The position numbers and the translations under genes were made by a program. Source: Weeksellaceae bacterium (GTDB lineage: Bacteria > Bacteroidota > Bacteroidia > Flavobacteriales > Weeksellaceae). From it: 64,000 bases of DNA. Below, one piece after another: positions 55,485 through 64,000 of the stretch. Location of the stretch: NCBI GenBank assembly GCA_022013695.1, contig JAKLPS010000020.1, positions 173,407 to 237,406 on the forward strand, in the 5' to 3' direction. The stretch's first letter is position 1; the number at the start of each line of letters is the position of its first letter. The notes below the pieces were generated by a model, which was not told the DNA's origin, ran no database searches, and saw only the letters and a program-made list of their open reading frames with translations.

Positions 55485-57263
55485 ATGAACAAACTGAAAT
55501 ATATCGCCGTTCTGGCATTTCTAGGAACTTTCGGAATCTCGGAAATCGGAGCTCAGATCAAAGAAGAGCAACTGATTCTGAACAGAAAACGTGAACCTGA
55601 AGTGAAAAAGATCGAGAAGAAAAAAACGTCTGTCATCCAAGAAAAAAATTATCCGCCGGAAAATAAAAAGAAGGAAGATTCTCTCAATCTCAAATACGAC
55701 ATCGTGAATGTTCCGCCGGTTTCTAACTTCAAAACGACGGAAATTCAAAGCGAAGATATTTCACCGAAATTCAATAACGATTATCAATCGAATTATTTCA
55801 GATTGGGATACGGGAATTACGGAAAGTTCTTGGCAGACGCCAATATCTCGGGAAAAATTACGGAAAATGCAGAAGTAGGAGCGGATGTTCACTATTTGTC
55901 AACGACAGGACTGAAGAAAGATTACGATTGGGATTCCAAAAGCAGTCAGGCGAATATCAGCGCATTTGCAAATATCTACGCAGAAAAAGGGAAATATAAT
56001 GTGGAGGCCAATTATGGTTTCAACAATTACAATTACTACGGAATCTACGCTTTGATGCCATCAAATTCTGATCCGGATCTGGAACAGAAAGTCAATAAAT
56101 TCGGTGTGAATGCCACTTACGATCATTATTCCAACGAGATTTTGAATAATGTAAAAGTGAGGTCATATTTTTTAAGCGATCATTTTGATGCAAAAGAAAG
56201 TTACGCAAATATGGAATTTAATTTATCTAAGCACGATTTTGCAATCAATGACCAGATCACTGCAAACGGCGATTTGGGAATCGATTTGGAAACCGTAAAT
56301 TCTAAGTTTAAATTGCTAAATCATAATAATTCTGACCAACTGAATTTCAATTTATCACCAAAAATTACTTTTTATAAAGGCGAATCGTATTTGTTAATCG
56401 GTTCGGATTTTAGTTTTCTGAACTCTAAATTGAGCGATATTTTGGGCGAAAATAACAGAAACAAATTCTACTGGTTTCCAAGAGCCGAGGTTTTGGTTGC
56501 CGTTGCAGATGAATTCAAATTCTATGGCGGCGTAGACGGCGGTTTGAAGCTGAATACCTATGGAAATCTGTTAGAAGAAAACCCATTTTTGATCTCGGAT
56601 CTGCTTTTGAAACCGACTGAAAATAAATACCATTTCTATTTTGGTTTGAAAGGCGATATCAATCAGATGTTCAAATATGATGTGAATGCAGGTTTCAGCA
56701 AATTGAACGGCGCGCCGTTTTTTGTAAATAATGGTTTGTTTGATAATTCTACTGCGCTAGAAAGACAAGGTTATGATTATGCAAATACCTTCCGTTCCGT
56801 TTATGATAATGGAAATCTGATGGAAATTAAAGGTGATTTGCAAGCTTTCCCGATGGAAAATCTGACTTTAGATGCAGGTTTGCATATTATGAAATATGAT
56901 TTGGACAATCTGGACGAAGTTTATTACAAGCCTGTGGTACAATTTAATTTGGGGGCAAAATATTCGATGCTCGAGAAAAAGCTAAATCTCGGTTTCAAAG
57001 GATATTTCGTAACGGACAGAACGTCAAATGCTTTTAATATTCAAGCAGACAGCTTCAACCCCAATGTTTACACTTCTACCGAAAACAGAAATGAGAAAGT
57101 TGGCGGTTATGCAGATTTAAATTTGTCTGCGGAGTACAAGTTTCACAAAAATTTCAGTATTTTCGCACTCGGAAATAATCTTCTGAATACGAAGTACCAA
57201 ACTTATTTGGGTTACAAAGTGTTAGGCGCGCAGGTTTTAGCCGGCGTGCAGATTACGTTCTAA
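55485..57263 (+). CDS. Outer-membrane beta-barrel protein, TonB-receptor-like without plug
   Basis: A 592-residue protein. The signal peptide MNKLKYIAVLAFLGTFGISEIGA is followed by a Lys/Glu-rich segment (residues 25-70), then a long run of amphipathic beta-strands with alternating aromatic residues, ending in the outer-membrane signature ...AGVQITF with C-terminal Phe. The strands resemble the barrel of TonB-dependent receptors, but no plug domain is visible. It probably works with the TPR protein encoded just upstream. Substrate unknown. Confidence 0.9.
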   Translation: MNKLKYIAVLAFLGTFGISEIGAQIKEEQLILNRKREPEVKKIEKKKTSVIQEKNYPPENKKKEDSLNLKYDIVNVPPVSNFKTTEIQSEDISPKFNNDYQSNYFRLGYGNYGKFLADANISGKITENAEVGADVHYLSTTGLKKDYDWDSKSSQANISAFANIYAEKGKYNVEANYGFNNYNYYGIYALMPSNSDPDLEQKVNKFGVNATYDHYSNEILNNVKVRSYFLSDHFDAKESYANMEFNLSKHDFAINDQITANGDLGIDLETVNSKFKLLNHNNSDQLNFNLSPKITFYKGESYLLIGSDFSFLNSKLSDILGENNRNKFYWFPRAEVLVAVADEFKFYGGVDGGLKLNTYGNLLEENPFLISDLLLKPTENKYHFYFGLKGDINQMFKYDVNAGFSKLNGAPFFVNNGLFDNSTALERQGYDYANTFRSVYDNGNLMEIKGDLQAFPMENLTLDAGLHIMKYDLDNLDEVYYKPVVQFNLGAKYSMLEKKLNLGFKGYFVTDRTSNAFNIQADSFNPNVYTSTENRNEKVGGYADLNLSAEYKFHKNFSIFALGNNLLNTKYQTYLGYKVLGAQVLAGVQITF

Positions 57264-57340
57264 AAATAATTGAGAAATGATAATAGGAATGATTACGAAT
57301 CATTTATAATTCATCAATTATCATTTATTAAAAAGGAAAA

Positions 57341-57414
57341 GGCTGCGTAGTTCAACTGGATAGAATATCAGATTTCGGCTCTGAGGGTTGGGGGTTCGAA
57401 TCCCTCCGCGGTCA
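57341..57414 (+). tRNA. tRNA-Arg (anticodon TCG)
   Basis: A 74-base cloverleaf. Acceptor GGCTGCG pairs with CGCGGTC using two G-U pairs, the D stem is GTTC/GAAT, the anticodon stem is TCAGA/TCTGA with the loop TTTCGGC (anticodon TCG at 57375-57377), the variable loop is 5 bases, and the T stem is GGGGG/CCCTC with the TTCGAAT loop. CCA is not encoded, as usual in this phylum. Confidence 0.93.
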
Positions 57415-57422
57415 CAAACGAA

Positions 57423-57456
57423 GGAAGAGGCAATTTTAGAATTGCTTTTTCCTTTT
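57423..57456 (+). terminator. Terminator after tRNA-Arg
   Basis: The stem centred on GCAATT / AATTGC, extended by GGAA / TTCC, is followed by TTTTTT. It lies 8 bases past the tRNA. Confidence 0.75.
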
Positions 57457-57570
57457 TTATTTGAAATCTTCCTTTATTTTAGGAAAAGCAAATTCCGTTT
57501 GGTAGAAATAGAATAGTCATTTAAATCAGAATTTTATGTGAACCTATTTTGTCAAGTTTAATCCATTTTC

Positions 57571-59262
57571 TTAAGGATTAACTTTTTTCAATTCTTTATT
57601 AAGCTTGCTATTTCTATAGCCATATAGAAAATAAATCACCAATCCGATGGCAAACCAAACGCCAAACCAAAACCAATTTTCGTGGCTCATTCCCGTGAGC
57701 AGGTACAAGCAGGAACTCAATCCAATCAATGGAATTAAAGAAAGATTTTTGATAAAAGTAAGAAAACACAAAACCAGATTGACCGCGATATAAACCAAGA
57801 GGGCCAAGCGGAACTCGCCCTCTTTTGGATCATTAATATTCGTCAGTTGGCGGAAAAAATCGGGCTGATAAAAATAGAAAAATACCAGTCCGCCGATGAA
57901 GATCAGAGGAAAAAAATATTTCCCGTTGATATACGGCAAATGAAATCTCCCTTTGATTTTTTCTTTGTTAGGAAGCAGAAGAACGCCACCGCAAACCAGC
58001 ACAAATGCGAAGATGGTCCCGATGCTCGTAAAATCCAAAATAAAGGATTTGTCTGTAAATAATATAGGAACGCCCACCACGAAGCCTGTGACGATGGTTG
58101 CAAATGAGGGAACCTTATTCTTGCTATGAACTTCCTGAAACTTCTTTGGCAAAAGACCATCGCGAGACATCGCCATCCAGATTCTCGGCTGTCCCATTTG
58201 GAAGACCAGTAAAACGGTGGTAATGGCTACAATCGCAATAAGCGAAACGATAAACTCCATCCAGGGTATATTGAGATTTGAAGAATCAAAAATGAAAGAC
58301 AGCGGATCGCCAATCCCATCAAATTTTTTATAATCTACCACGCCGGTCAAAACGAGCGTCAAAACAATATAAATAACAGTGCAAAGACCAAGAGAAATCA
58401 GCATGCCCCGCGGAAGATCGCGCTGCGGATTTTTGGTTTCTTCCGACAACACCGAGATGGCGTCAAAACCGATGTAAGCGAAGAAAACGCCCGAAACAGC
58501 AGACATTACACCGGCAAATCCGTTGGGCATAAAGGTACCTACATCGTTTCCAATTGCTTTCGGAAACCAATTGCCGGTGTTCACAAATCCAATCCCAACA
58601 GCAATGACCAATAGGATGACAAACAGTTTCAGAATCACAAAAAAATTGTTGAAATTCTTACTTTCTTTGATTCCCTGGTAGCACAGCCAGGTGATTAATC
58701 CATTAATCACAAGTGCTGGAATATCAAGAATAATCTTCAAACCAGCCACCACGGGTGCCGATGTCCAAGCATTGACGAGCTCTGCATTGGTAGATCGGTT
58801 CATAAAAGCTTTTTTAGCCTCGGTATAGCTACAGGTGAGGAAATCCGGAATGTGAATGCCAATTCTTTCCATAAAACTTGTAAAGTAATCGGACCACGAG
58901 AAGGCCACATAGATGTTCCCAAAAGAATATTCCATAATCAGAGCCCAGCCAATGACCCACGCGATTAACTCTCCGAAACTGGCATAAGCATAGGTGTAAG
59001 CGCTTCCTGCCGTGGGAATGCGACTGGCAAATTCTGCGTAGCACAAGGCCGTAAAAGCACAGGCAAAACCACAAATGATATAAAGAATAATAACGCCAGG
59101 TCCGCCGCGGAAAATGGCCTCGCCCAAACTGCTGAAACTGCCGGCACCAATGATGGCGGCTATCCCGAAAAAAACAATGTCCCAAGTTCCGAGAACACGG
59201 TTGAGTTGCCCTTTGTCTGAGTTTTCTGTGTAATGTTTTCTTCTGAAAAGTGATTGGATCAA
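57571..59262 (-). CDS. Amino-acid permease, APC superfamily
   Basis: A 563-residue inner-membrane transporter with 12-14 helices. It has the APC signature near the N-terminus, DIVFFGIAAIIGAGSFSSLGEA, and ASRIPTAGSAYTYAYASFGELIAWVIGW. The layout (long loop of about 60 residues after helix 4 and extra C-terminal helices) matches the cationic amino-acid transporter (CAT) group. Substrate specificity is not predictable by eye. It has no genes on the same strand next to it, so it is a single-gene unit. Confidence 0.93.
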   Translation of the reverse strand: MIQSLFRRKHYTENSDKGQLNRVLGTWDIVFFGIAAIIGAGSFSSLGEAIFRGGPGVIILYIICGFACAFTALCYAEFASRIPTAGSAYTYAYASFGELIAWVIGWALIMEYSFGNIYVAFSWSDYFTSFMERIGIHIPDFLTCSYTEAKKAFMNRSTNAELVNAWTSAPVVAGLKIILDIPALVINGLITWLCYQGIKESKNFNNFFVILKLFVILLVIAVGIGFVNTGNWFPKAIGNDVGTFMPNGFAGVMSAVSGVFFAYIGFDAISVLSEETKNPQRDLPRGMLISLGLCTVIYIVLTLVLTGVVDYKKFDGIGDPLSFIFDSSNLNIPWMEFIVSLIAIVAITTVLLVFQMGQPRIWMAMSRDGLLPKKFQEVHSKNKVPSFATIVTGFVVGVPILFTDKSFILDFTSIGTIFAFVLVCGGVLLLPNKEKIKGRFHLPYINGKYFFPLIFIGGLVFFYFYQPDFFRQLTNINDPKEGEFRLALLVYIAVNLVLCFLTFIKNLSLIPLIGLSSCLYLLTGMSHENWFWFGVWFAIGLVIYFLYGYRNSKLNKELKKVNP

Positions 59263-59374
59263 AGTTTTGGATTTTTATGATTGTAACAAATGTAATGAAA
59301 AATGATTGTTTTGGTTAAAATATTGTTAATTGGAAACACTTTTTTTAAGAGTGAAATCAGGGAAAGCTTACAAA

Positions 59375-59396
59375 AAAGCCCGAAAATTCGGGCTTT
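59375..59396 (-). terminator. Terminator of the acidic-tailed protein gene
   Basis: The stem AAAGCCCG / CGGGCTTT lies around an A/T loop, with a T-run on the minus strand. It is 23 bases past the stop codon. Confidence 0.8.
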
Positions 59397-59418
59397 AATT
59401 TTATTTGTAAAGAAAATC

Positions 59419-60003
59419 TTAATCTTCATCATCTTCGTCGAAAACGTCGTTGTAGTCGTCATCTTCTTCATCATCGTTGTAATCCTCGTCGTCGTCGTCA
59501 AAACCTGTTGCTTTGAACTCGGAGTCGAAGTCGTCAAAATCATCATCCAGAAAAGGCAACGCAGAATTTTGATTTTTCCCGTTATTAGTGCCTGTTTTGC
59601 TTGGTGCTTTCAAAGGCACATTGCCAAATCTATAAACGGTAATCGGATAATTGACGGCGGGTTTTTCATCAGCCATTTCCAAAAGCTCGCAGAAAAAATC
59701 CCAAAGCTCTATGAAACCGTACTGAAATCTCATTTTCTCCCCAACAGCGGGGAAGGCCTCTGCCAGATAGACATCGGACATGATTTCGCCATCGCCATCA
59801 TCGCTCATATCTTCTAACGGAACAGGGCGACCCTCGTTCCATTCGTCATCGGAAAAATAAAAAGAAGACAACTCTTCGCCCGGTAAGCTAAACGCACTTT
59901 TGATGCCCAGATGCAGATTCCAAAGCGTCTGCTTTTCTTTGATCTCGAGGTCTCGGAAGATGGTTTCTTTCGCGTCTAGGATTACTCTTATCTTATAAAC
60001 CAT
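59419..60003 (-). CDS. pRiA4b ORF-3-like protein with strongly acidic tail
   Basis: A 194-residue protein with an N-terminal pRiA4b ORF-3-like/IS1096 passenger domain (about 1-125: MVYKIRVILDAKETIFRDLEI, LHLGIKSAF, MRFQYGF..LWDFFCEL). From about residue 152 a tail of nearly only Asp and Glu with a few Phe, Tyr and Asn residues (DDDEDYNDDEEDDDYND) follows. The family is found in chromosomes and plasmids and its role is not settled; no transposase is adjacent. The acidic tail may be disordered and bind basic proteins. It is a monocistronic unit with a terminator. Confidence 0.85.
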   Translation of the reverse strand: MVYKIRVILDAKETIFRDLEIKEKQTLWNLHLGIKSAFSLPGEELSSFYFSDDEWNEGRPVPLEDMSDDGDGEIMSDVYLAEAFPAVGEKMRFQYGFIELWDFFCELLEMADEKPAVNYPITVYRFGNVPLKAPSKTGTNNGKNQNSALPFLDDDFDDFDSEFKATGFDDDDEDYNDDEEDDDYNDVFDEDDED

Positions 60004-60133
60004 TGTTGTTTTACTTTAACTTTATTAGATTGATTATAGATGCAAATATAAAACAAATGAAATTCCACAAAAATTTCTTCTAATTTTTTTTTCAAAAAAG
60101 ATTTCTATAAATTCTGGGTTCGTAGAGCGTGGT

Positions 60134-61222
60134 TTACTCTGCAAAATTGGCCTTTCCTCTCTTGAGTTTGCCAATAGGGGACTTGGCTAGTTTAAATTTG
60201 AATTTGGTACCCGAGAGATAGACGCTTTCTACGACTATCGTTTGCTTATGCGCTTCCAAAATGTGTTTTACGATCGCAAGCCCAAGTCCAGAGCCGCCCT
60301 CTTTCCGGTTTCTGCTGGATTCTACTCTGTAGAAACGCTCGAAGATTCTCGGTAGATTTTCGGGTTTTATTCCCATACCATTATCCTCCACGGAGATGTG
60401 AATGTTTTGCAGGCCTTCTCTGGTAGAAACGATGATCTGAGCTTCTTCCCGGTTGGCATATTTGATAGAATTTGAAATAAGATTGATCAAAACCTGCGAG
60501 ATCTTTTGCTTGTCGGCAAAAACAAATAATTGAGATTGAGTGGTTTGCAGTTGCATGGTCATCGACTGCCTTTCGGCCTCCATCTCCAGAAGATCAAATA
60601 TTTCCTGAATCAAATGGTTTACATCAAAAGTGCTGAATTTCAAATTGATTTGACCAGACTCAAAACGGTTGATCATATCCAAATCTATAACAATATTCAG
60701 CAATCTCTCGACAGAATTGTCTATTCTTTGCAGATATTTGTCGCGGATGTTGAGATCTTCCACGCCGCCTTCGCGCAAGGTTTCTATGTAGCCTTGGATC
60801 GAAAAAAGAGGCGTTTTGAGTTCGTGGGAAACGTTTCCGATGTATTCTTTCCGGTAATCTTCCATTTCTTTCATCAGATCGATTTCTGCATTTCTCTGAT
60901 TCATCTCATGCATTTTTTCGCCAAGTTCTTTGAAGCCAAGATCCGTGTCGTAATCGTGGATAATGTCTTCGGGCAGAATGTTGGTAATTCTTCGGATTTG
61001 ATTTTTGCTGTAAAAGCCAAAGAGAAATTCTAAAACAAAATAATTGACGACGTACAAAAAAGTGAGCGTGAGGACGAGAAGATAATTAAAATCCCAAGTC
61101 TTGAAGTAGGCATCATCCGTATAGAACTCGAACATCAAAACCACACAGCCAAATACCGCCATTAAAAAAAAAGAAGCAGCAGCCGATAACCAATTGATTT
61201 TTACAGAATTCCTTAATCTCAT
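60134..61222 (-). CDS. Sensor histidine kinase, PhoR-like
   Basis: A 362-residue membrane kinase with two helices (about 12-32 and 48-72) enclosing a very short periplasmic loop, a coiled linker, the HisKA domain with the phosphorylated His133 in GNVSHELKTPLF, and the ATPase domain (DNGMGIKPENLPRIFERFYRVE, GSGLGLAIVKHI). No PAS or large sensor domain is visible, so it may sense through the membrane or a partner. The response regulator gene lies 31 bases upstream, so the two form an operon. PhoR-like by class only. Confidence 0.93.
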   Translation of the reverse strand: MRLRNSVKINWLSAAASFFLMAVFGCVVLMFEFYTDDAYFKTWDFNYLLVLTLTFLYVVNYFVLEFLFGFYSKNQIRRITNILPEDIIHDYDTDLGFKELGEKMHEMNQRNAEIDLMKEMEDYRKEYIGNVSHELKTPLFSIQGYIETLREGGVEDLNIRDKYLQRIDNSVERLLNIVIDLDMINRFESGQINLKFSTFDVNHLIQEIFDLLEMEAERQSMTMQLQTTQSQLFVFADKQKISQVLINLISNSIKYANREEAQIIVSTREGLQNIHISVEDNGMGIKPENLPRIFERFYRVESSRNRKEGGSGLGLAIVKHILEAHKQTIVVESVYLSGTKFKFKLAKSPIGKLKRGKANFAE

Positions 61223-61253
61223 TTCAAAAAAAAGATTTTCTTTTTAGAAAATC

Positions 61254-61931
61254 TTAAACTACTAATTTATAACCTATTCCTTTGAGCGTTTGGATGGTGT
61301 TGATTCCCAATTTCTCGCGCAATCTGCGGATATGAACGTCTATCGTTCTTTCCCCAACAATCACATCGTTGCCCCAGACCCGTTCCAGAATTTCTTCTCT
61401 TTTGAAAACCTTATCAGTGTTGGATGCCAGGAGATAAAGCAGATCAAACTCCTTCTTGGGAAGCAAAAATTCTTCTTTTGCCTTGGTTACTTTGAAGTTG
61501 TCTTTATCAATAATCAGATCACCAATCTCGATGTAATTGGAATTTTCGTGAGAATTGGCACCCAATTGCAAAAGCGCCGCCACTTTGGAAATCAGAACTT
61601 TGGGCTTGATCAATTTGACAATATAATCGTTGGCCCCAGCCTGATAGCCAGCTAATTGGGAAAACTCCTCGCTTCTCGCAGATAGAAAGACAATCAGCGT
61701 CTTTTGCAATTCTTTGATTTTCCTCAGGTCTTGGCAGGTTTCGATGCCGTCCTTCTCGGGCATCATCACGTCTAATAAAATTAAATCGGGCAAAATTTCT
61801 TTTGCTTTTGCGATTCCCTCATTACCGTTGGCAGCTGTGAAAACCTGATAACCTTCTTTTTCCAAATTATAAGAGATGATTTCCAAGATGTCCTGTTCAT
61901 CGTCAATTAATAGGATTTTTTTACGATTCAT
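61254..61931 (-). CDS. OmpR/PhoB-family response regulator
   Basis: A 225-residue regulator with an N-terminal receiver domain whose phosphorylated Asp54 is in LILLDVMMP, with DDE acidic residues at about 10-12 and the conserved Lys in DYIVKLIKPK. The C-terminal winged helix has WGNDVIVGERTIDVHIRRLREKLG. It is the first gene of the two-component operon with the kinase gene. Target genes are unknown; no phosphate-uptake genes are near, so I do not call it PhoB. Confidence 0.94.
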   Translation of the reverse strand: MNRKKILLIDDEQDILEIISYNLEKEGYQVFTAANGNEGIAKAKEILPDLILLDVMMPEKDGIETCQDLRKIKELQKTLIVFLSARSEEFSQLAGYQAGANDYIVKLIKPKVLISKVAALLQLGANSHENSNYIEIGDLIIDKDNFKVTKAKEEFLLPKKEFDLLYLLASNTDKVFKREEILERVWGNDVIVGERTIDVHIRRLREKLGINTIQTLKGIGYKLVV

Positions 61932-62013
61932 TTCGATTGATTAATATGTCAAAATTAAAAAAATTTGAACTCTATATCACTAAATGTTTAAAGTTCACAC
62001 AAATTTAACATTT

Positions 62014-62049
62014 AAAAGCTATTAAACATCGTTTGTAATAGCCTTTTTT
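62014..62049 (+). terminator. Terminator-like hairpin upstream of glnS
   Basis: The stem GCTATT / AATAGC encloses an inner stem AAAC / GTTT and is followed by six T. It lies between two divergent genes with no upstream plus-strand gene to terminate, so it may be in a leader or end a short RNA. Confidence 0.45.
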
Positions 62050-62110
62050 ATATTTAATGTAAACTGTAGGTACAAAGCATATTCGTTTTATTTTTTTGAG
62101 TAAATTACGT

Positions 62111-62118
62111 TAAATTTG
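62111..62118 (+). promoter_or_regulatory. -7 box (TAAATTTG) of glnS
   Basis: Exact TAnnTTTG match 17 bases before the glnS start codon. Confidence 0.6.
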
Positions 62119-62135
62119 CAGCTCACGTTCAGATT

Positions 62136-63809
62136 ATGGAAGAAGAAGAAAAAAAAGTGCTCAATTTTATCGAACAGATTATAGAAGATGATTTGGAAAA
62201 CGGCCTAGACTCGTCTAAGCTGCGTTTCAGATTTCCGCCGGAACCAAACGGTTATCTTCACATCGGGCATACCAAAGCGATATGTATCAACTTTGGCTTG
62301 GGGGAGAAGTACAATGCGCCTGTCAACCTTCGTTTTGACGATACCAATCCTACAAAGGAAGAACAAGAATTTGTAGATTCTATCAAAGCGGACATCGATT
62401 GGCTAGGTTTCCGGTACGATCAGGAATTATATACTTCCGATTATTTTCAGCAGCTTTATGACTGGGCGGTAGAACTTATCAAGCAGGGCAAAGCGTACGT
62501 AGACGAGCAATCGTCGGAAGAAATTACTGCTCAGCGCAAAAATCCTTTTGAGCCCGGTTTAGATTCGCCTTTCAGAAACCGCCCGGCCGAGGAAAGTCTT
62601 GCGCTTTTTGAGAAAATGAAAAACGGAGAATATGAAGAAGGCGCGATGAGTTTGCGTGCAAAAATCGATATGGCGTCTCCAAATATGAATATGCGCGATC
62701 CGGTGATGTACAGAATTTTGAAAAAACCGCATCACAGAACCGGTGAACAATGGAAAATCTACCCTATGTACGACTGGGCGCACGGAGAATCGGATTACAT
62801 CGAGCAAATTTCGCACTCTTTATGCTCATTGGAGTTTGAGAACCACCGGCCGCTGTACGAATGGTATTTAGATCAGATCTACGACCATCAAAGCGTTGCT
62901 CCGAAACAAAGAGAATTTGCAAGGATGAATGTTTCATATATGGTGACATCCAAAAGAAGACTTCAGCGATTAGTCCAAGAAAATATTACCGCAGGTTGGG
63001 ATGATCCGCGGATGCCCACCATTTCGGGACTTAGAAGAAAAGGTTACACGCCAGCAGCCATCAAGAATTTTATTGAAAAAGTGGGCGTGGCAAAACGCGA
63101 AAATCTGATTGATATTCAGCTATTGGAATTCTGCGTGAGAGAGGATCTGAACAAAATAGCAACCCGAGTGATGGCGGTGGTAAATCCCGTGAAACTCATT
63201 ATCGAAAATTATCCCAAAGACAAAGAAGAATGGCTGGAAACTGAAAATAATCCTGAAGATGAAAATGCAGGAACGAGAAAAGTACCCTTTTCCAGAGAAA
63301 TCTACATCGAGCGAGAGGATTTCAAAGAAGAGGCTGACAAGAAATTTTTCCGACTCAAATTGGATGGAGAAGTGCGCCTAAAGGCAGGATACATTATCAA
63401 AGCAGAAAGGGTAGATAAGGATGCCAACGGCGAAATCAAAACGATATATGCCACTTATGACGAAGATTCCAAATCGGGAAGCGGAACCGAAGCCAGCCTG
63501 AGAAAAGTGAAAGGAACGCTCCATTGGGTTTCTGCGAAGCACGCCTTGCCGATCGAAATAAGAACTTACGAAAGACTTTTCACGACGGAGCAGCCGGACG
63601 CTGAGAAAGACGTAGATTTCATCGAGTTCGTGAATCCCCAATCTTTGAGAGTAAGCCACGGATTTGCTGAACCAAGCCTTAAAGATGCGACTTTGGAAAA
63701 TCATTTCCAGTTCCAGAGAATTGGTTATTATATTAAGGATCGGGATTCTTCCGCAGATGGTTTGGTTTTCAACAGAACCGTGACTTTGAAGGATGGTTAT
63801 AAGCCCTAA
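62136..63809 (+). CDS. glnS: Glutamine--tRNA ligase
   Basis: A 557-residue class I synthetase that charges tRNA-Gln. It has the HIGH motif in PPEPNGYLHIGHTKA (His42), the second signature MVTSKRRLQ, and a C-terminal anticodon-binding beta-barrel. It is the true GlnRS (not GluRS), judged by RFRFPPEPNG and the full two-barrel C-terminus. It has an own promoter box and a weak terminator behind. Cytoplasmic. Confidence 0.95.
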   Translation: MEEEEKKVLNFIEQIIEDDLENGLDSSKLRFRFPPEPNGYLHIGHTKAICINFGLGEKYNAPVNLRFDDTNPTKEEQEFVDSIKADIDWLGFRYDQELYTSDYFQQLYDWAVELIKQGKAYVDEQSSEEITAQRKNPFEPGLDSPFRNRPAEESLALFEKMKNGEYEEGAMSLRAKIDMASPNMNMRDPVMYRILKKPHHRTGEQWKIYPMYDWAHGESDYIEQISHSLCSLEFENHRPLYEWYLDQIYDHQSVAPKQREFARMNVSYMVTSKRRLQRLVQENITAGWDDPRMPTISGLRRKGYTPAAIKNFIEKVGVAKRENLIDIQLLEFCVREDLNKIATRVMAVVNPVKLIIENYPKDKEEWLETENNPEDENAGTRKVPFSREIYIEREDFKEEADKKFFRLKLDGEVRLKAGYIIKAERVDKDANGEIKTIYATYDEDSKSGSGTEASLRKVKGTLHWVSAKHALPIEIRTYERLFTTEQPDAEKDVDFIEFVNPQSLRVSHGFAEPSLKDATLENHFQFQRIGYYIKDRDSSADGLVFNRTVTLKDGYKP

Positions 63810-63815
63810 AATGAA

Positions 63816-63838
63816 AGGTTTCACCGAAAACCTATTTT
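63816..63838 (+). terminator. Probable glnS terminator
   Basis: A 6-bp stem AGGTTT / AAACCT with a 6-base loop, followed by ATTTTTG, lies 6 bases past the stop. Weak but well placed. Confidence 0.5.
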
Positions 63839-63871
63839 TGATTCCTTATAAAACTAAAAATCAGGCAATTG

Positions 63872-64000
63872 TGGACTGCACCCAAAAGATTAGACAAAAT
63901 TAAACAATATTATTAGAGGAAAGAGTTCGGTACTGTACCGGACTCTTTCCTTTTAAATTGAGTCTTATTCTGTCGTGGTTGTAATAATTGATGTATTCTT
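63872..64000 (-). mobile_element. Right-edge end of an IS3-family insertion sequence, cut by window
   Basis: TGGACTGCACCCAAAAGATT, beginning at 63872, has the look of an IS3-family terminal inverted repeat (starts TG), followed by AGACA. The transposase frame ends 27 bases inside. The rest of the element lies beyond the window, so the other end and any target duplication cannot be seen. Confidence 0.75.
63900..64000 (-). CDS. C-terminal end of IS3-family transposase (OrfB), partial
   Basis: The minus strand encodes EYINYYNHDRIRLNLKGKSP followed by VQYRTLSSNNIV and a stop (TAA at 63902-63900). The pattern Y-I-x-x-Y-N-x-x-R-x-x-x-x-L-x-x-x-S-P-x-x-Y-R is the invariant C-terminal signature of IS3/IS150-type DDE transposases (rve domain). 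Only the last 32 codons are in the window. Whether the full gene is intact is unknown. A nearly perfect 33-base inverted repeat (63917-63949) lies inside this coding stretch. Confidence 0.85.
   Translation of the reverse strand, partial: EYINYYNHDRIRLNLKGKSPVQYRTLSSNNIV

Noticed and set aside
54796..55518. A 240-codon minus-strand open frame with the repeated peptide NRISSYSGLSRPSGTSL
   Set aside because: It is the reverse translation of the 72-bp DNA repeats plus antisense of the TPR gene end. The period is a multiple of three, so the frame stays open without selection.
63917..63949. Strong hairpin taken first as a terminator after glnS
   Set aside because: The bases encode the conserved KGKSPVQYR region of the IS3 transposase, so it is primarily coding; a structural role is only possible.

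Overview
This window looks like chromosome of a flavobacterium (Bacteroidota), most likely of the Chryseobacterium/Epilithonimonas group. The support is AT-rich DNA, many -7 boxes of the Bacteroidota form TAnnTTTG, a gliding-type FKBP lipoprotein, monomeric isocitrate dehydrogenase, pRiA4b ORF-3 and DUF1015 proteins, a fatty-acid operon run by a MarR regulator, and an IS3-family end at the right edge. Most of it is conserved housekeeping and metabolic DNA. No prophage, CRISPR array or defence island was seen.

Layout. 1-1.5 kb: the end of a beta-barrel-like secreted protein and a decayed propeller gene. 1.5-8.3 kb: a minus-strand beta-oxidation cluster (acyl-CoA dehydrogenase, thiolase, fused hydroxyacyl-CoA dehydrogenase/enoyl-CoA hydratase, MarR). 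Two small four-helix-bundle genes sit between its enzyme genes, each bordered by imperfect inverted repeats, and a perfect 22-bp palindrome overlaps the marR promoter. 8.3-10.9 kb: FecCD-type ABC transporter plus a TlpA-like lipoprotein. 10.9-16.8 kb: PaaE-like reductase, SanA-like protein, a low-complexity lipoprotein, uridine kinase, a DivIC/FtsB-like protein, methylmalonyl-CoA mutase small subunit and a pseudouridine synthase. 16.8-25.4 kb: hydrolase, a plug-domain secreted protein whose start codon appears to be ACG, icd, tpx, tatC, kdsD. 25.5-33 kb: recQ, glycosyltransferase, NUDIX, mnmD, ilvE and two peptidyl-prolyl isomerase lipoproteins. 33-40.6 kb: AraC regulator facing an RND efflux operon that includes a patatin-like lipase. 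40.6-45.9 kb: DUF1015, serA, serC, ferredoxin and an acyl-CoA reductase. 46-50.4 kb: acyl-CoA synthetase, acyl-CoA dehydrogenase, and an Rrf2 regulator with its NAD(P)-binding partner. 50.5-64 kb: alpha-amylase lipoprotein, a TPR protein and outer-membrane barrel separated by four 72-bp tandem repeats, tRNA-Arg(TCG), amino-acid permease, an acidic-tailed protein, a two-component system, glnS, and the cut-off end of an IS3-family element.

Together the genes cover fatty-acid turnover, serine biosynthesis, envelope biogenesis and efflux. The observations most worth following are the inverted-repeat-bounded four-helix-bundle genes inside the fatty-acid cluster, the paired palindromic operators (MarR and Rrf2), the ACG start, the 72-bp repeats, the patatin inside an RND operon, and the serA-DUF1015 pairing.
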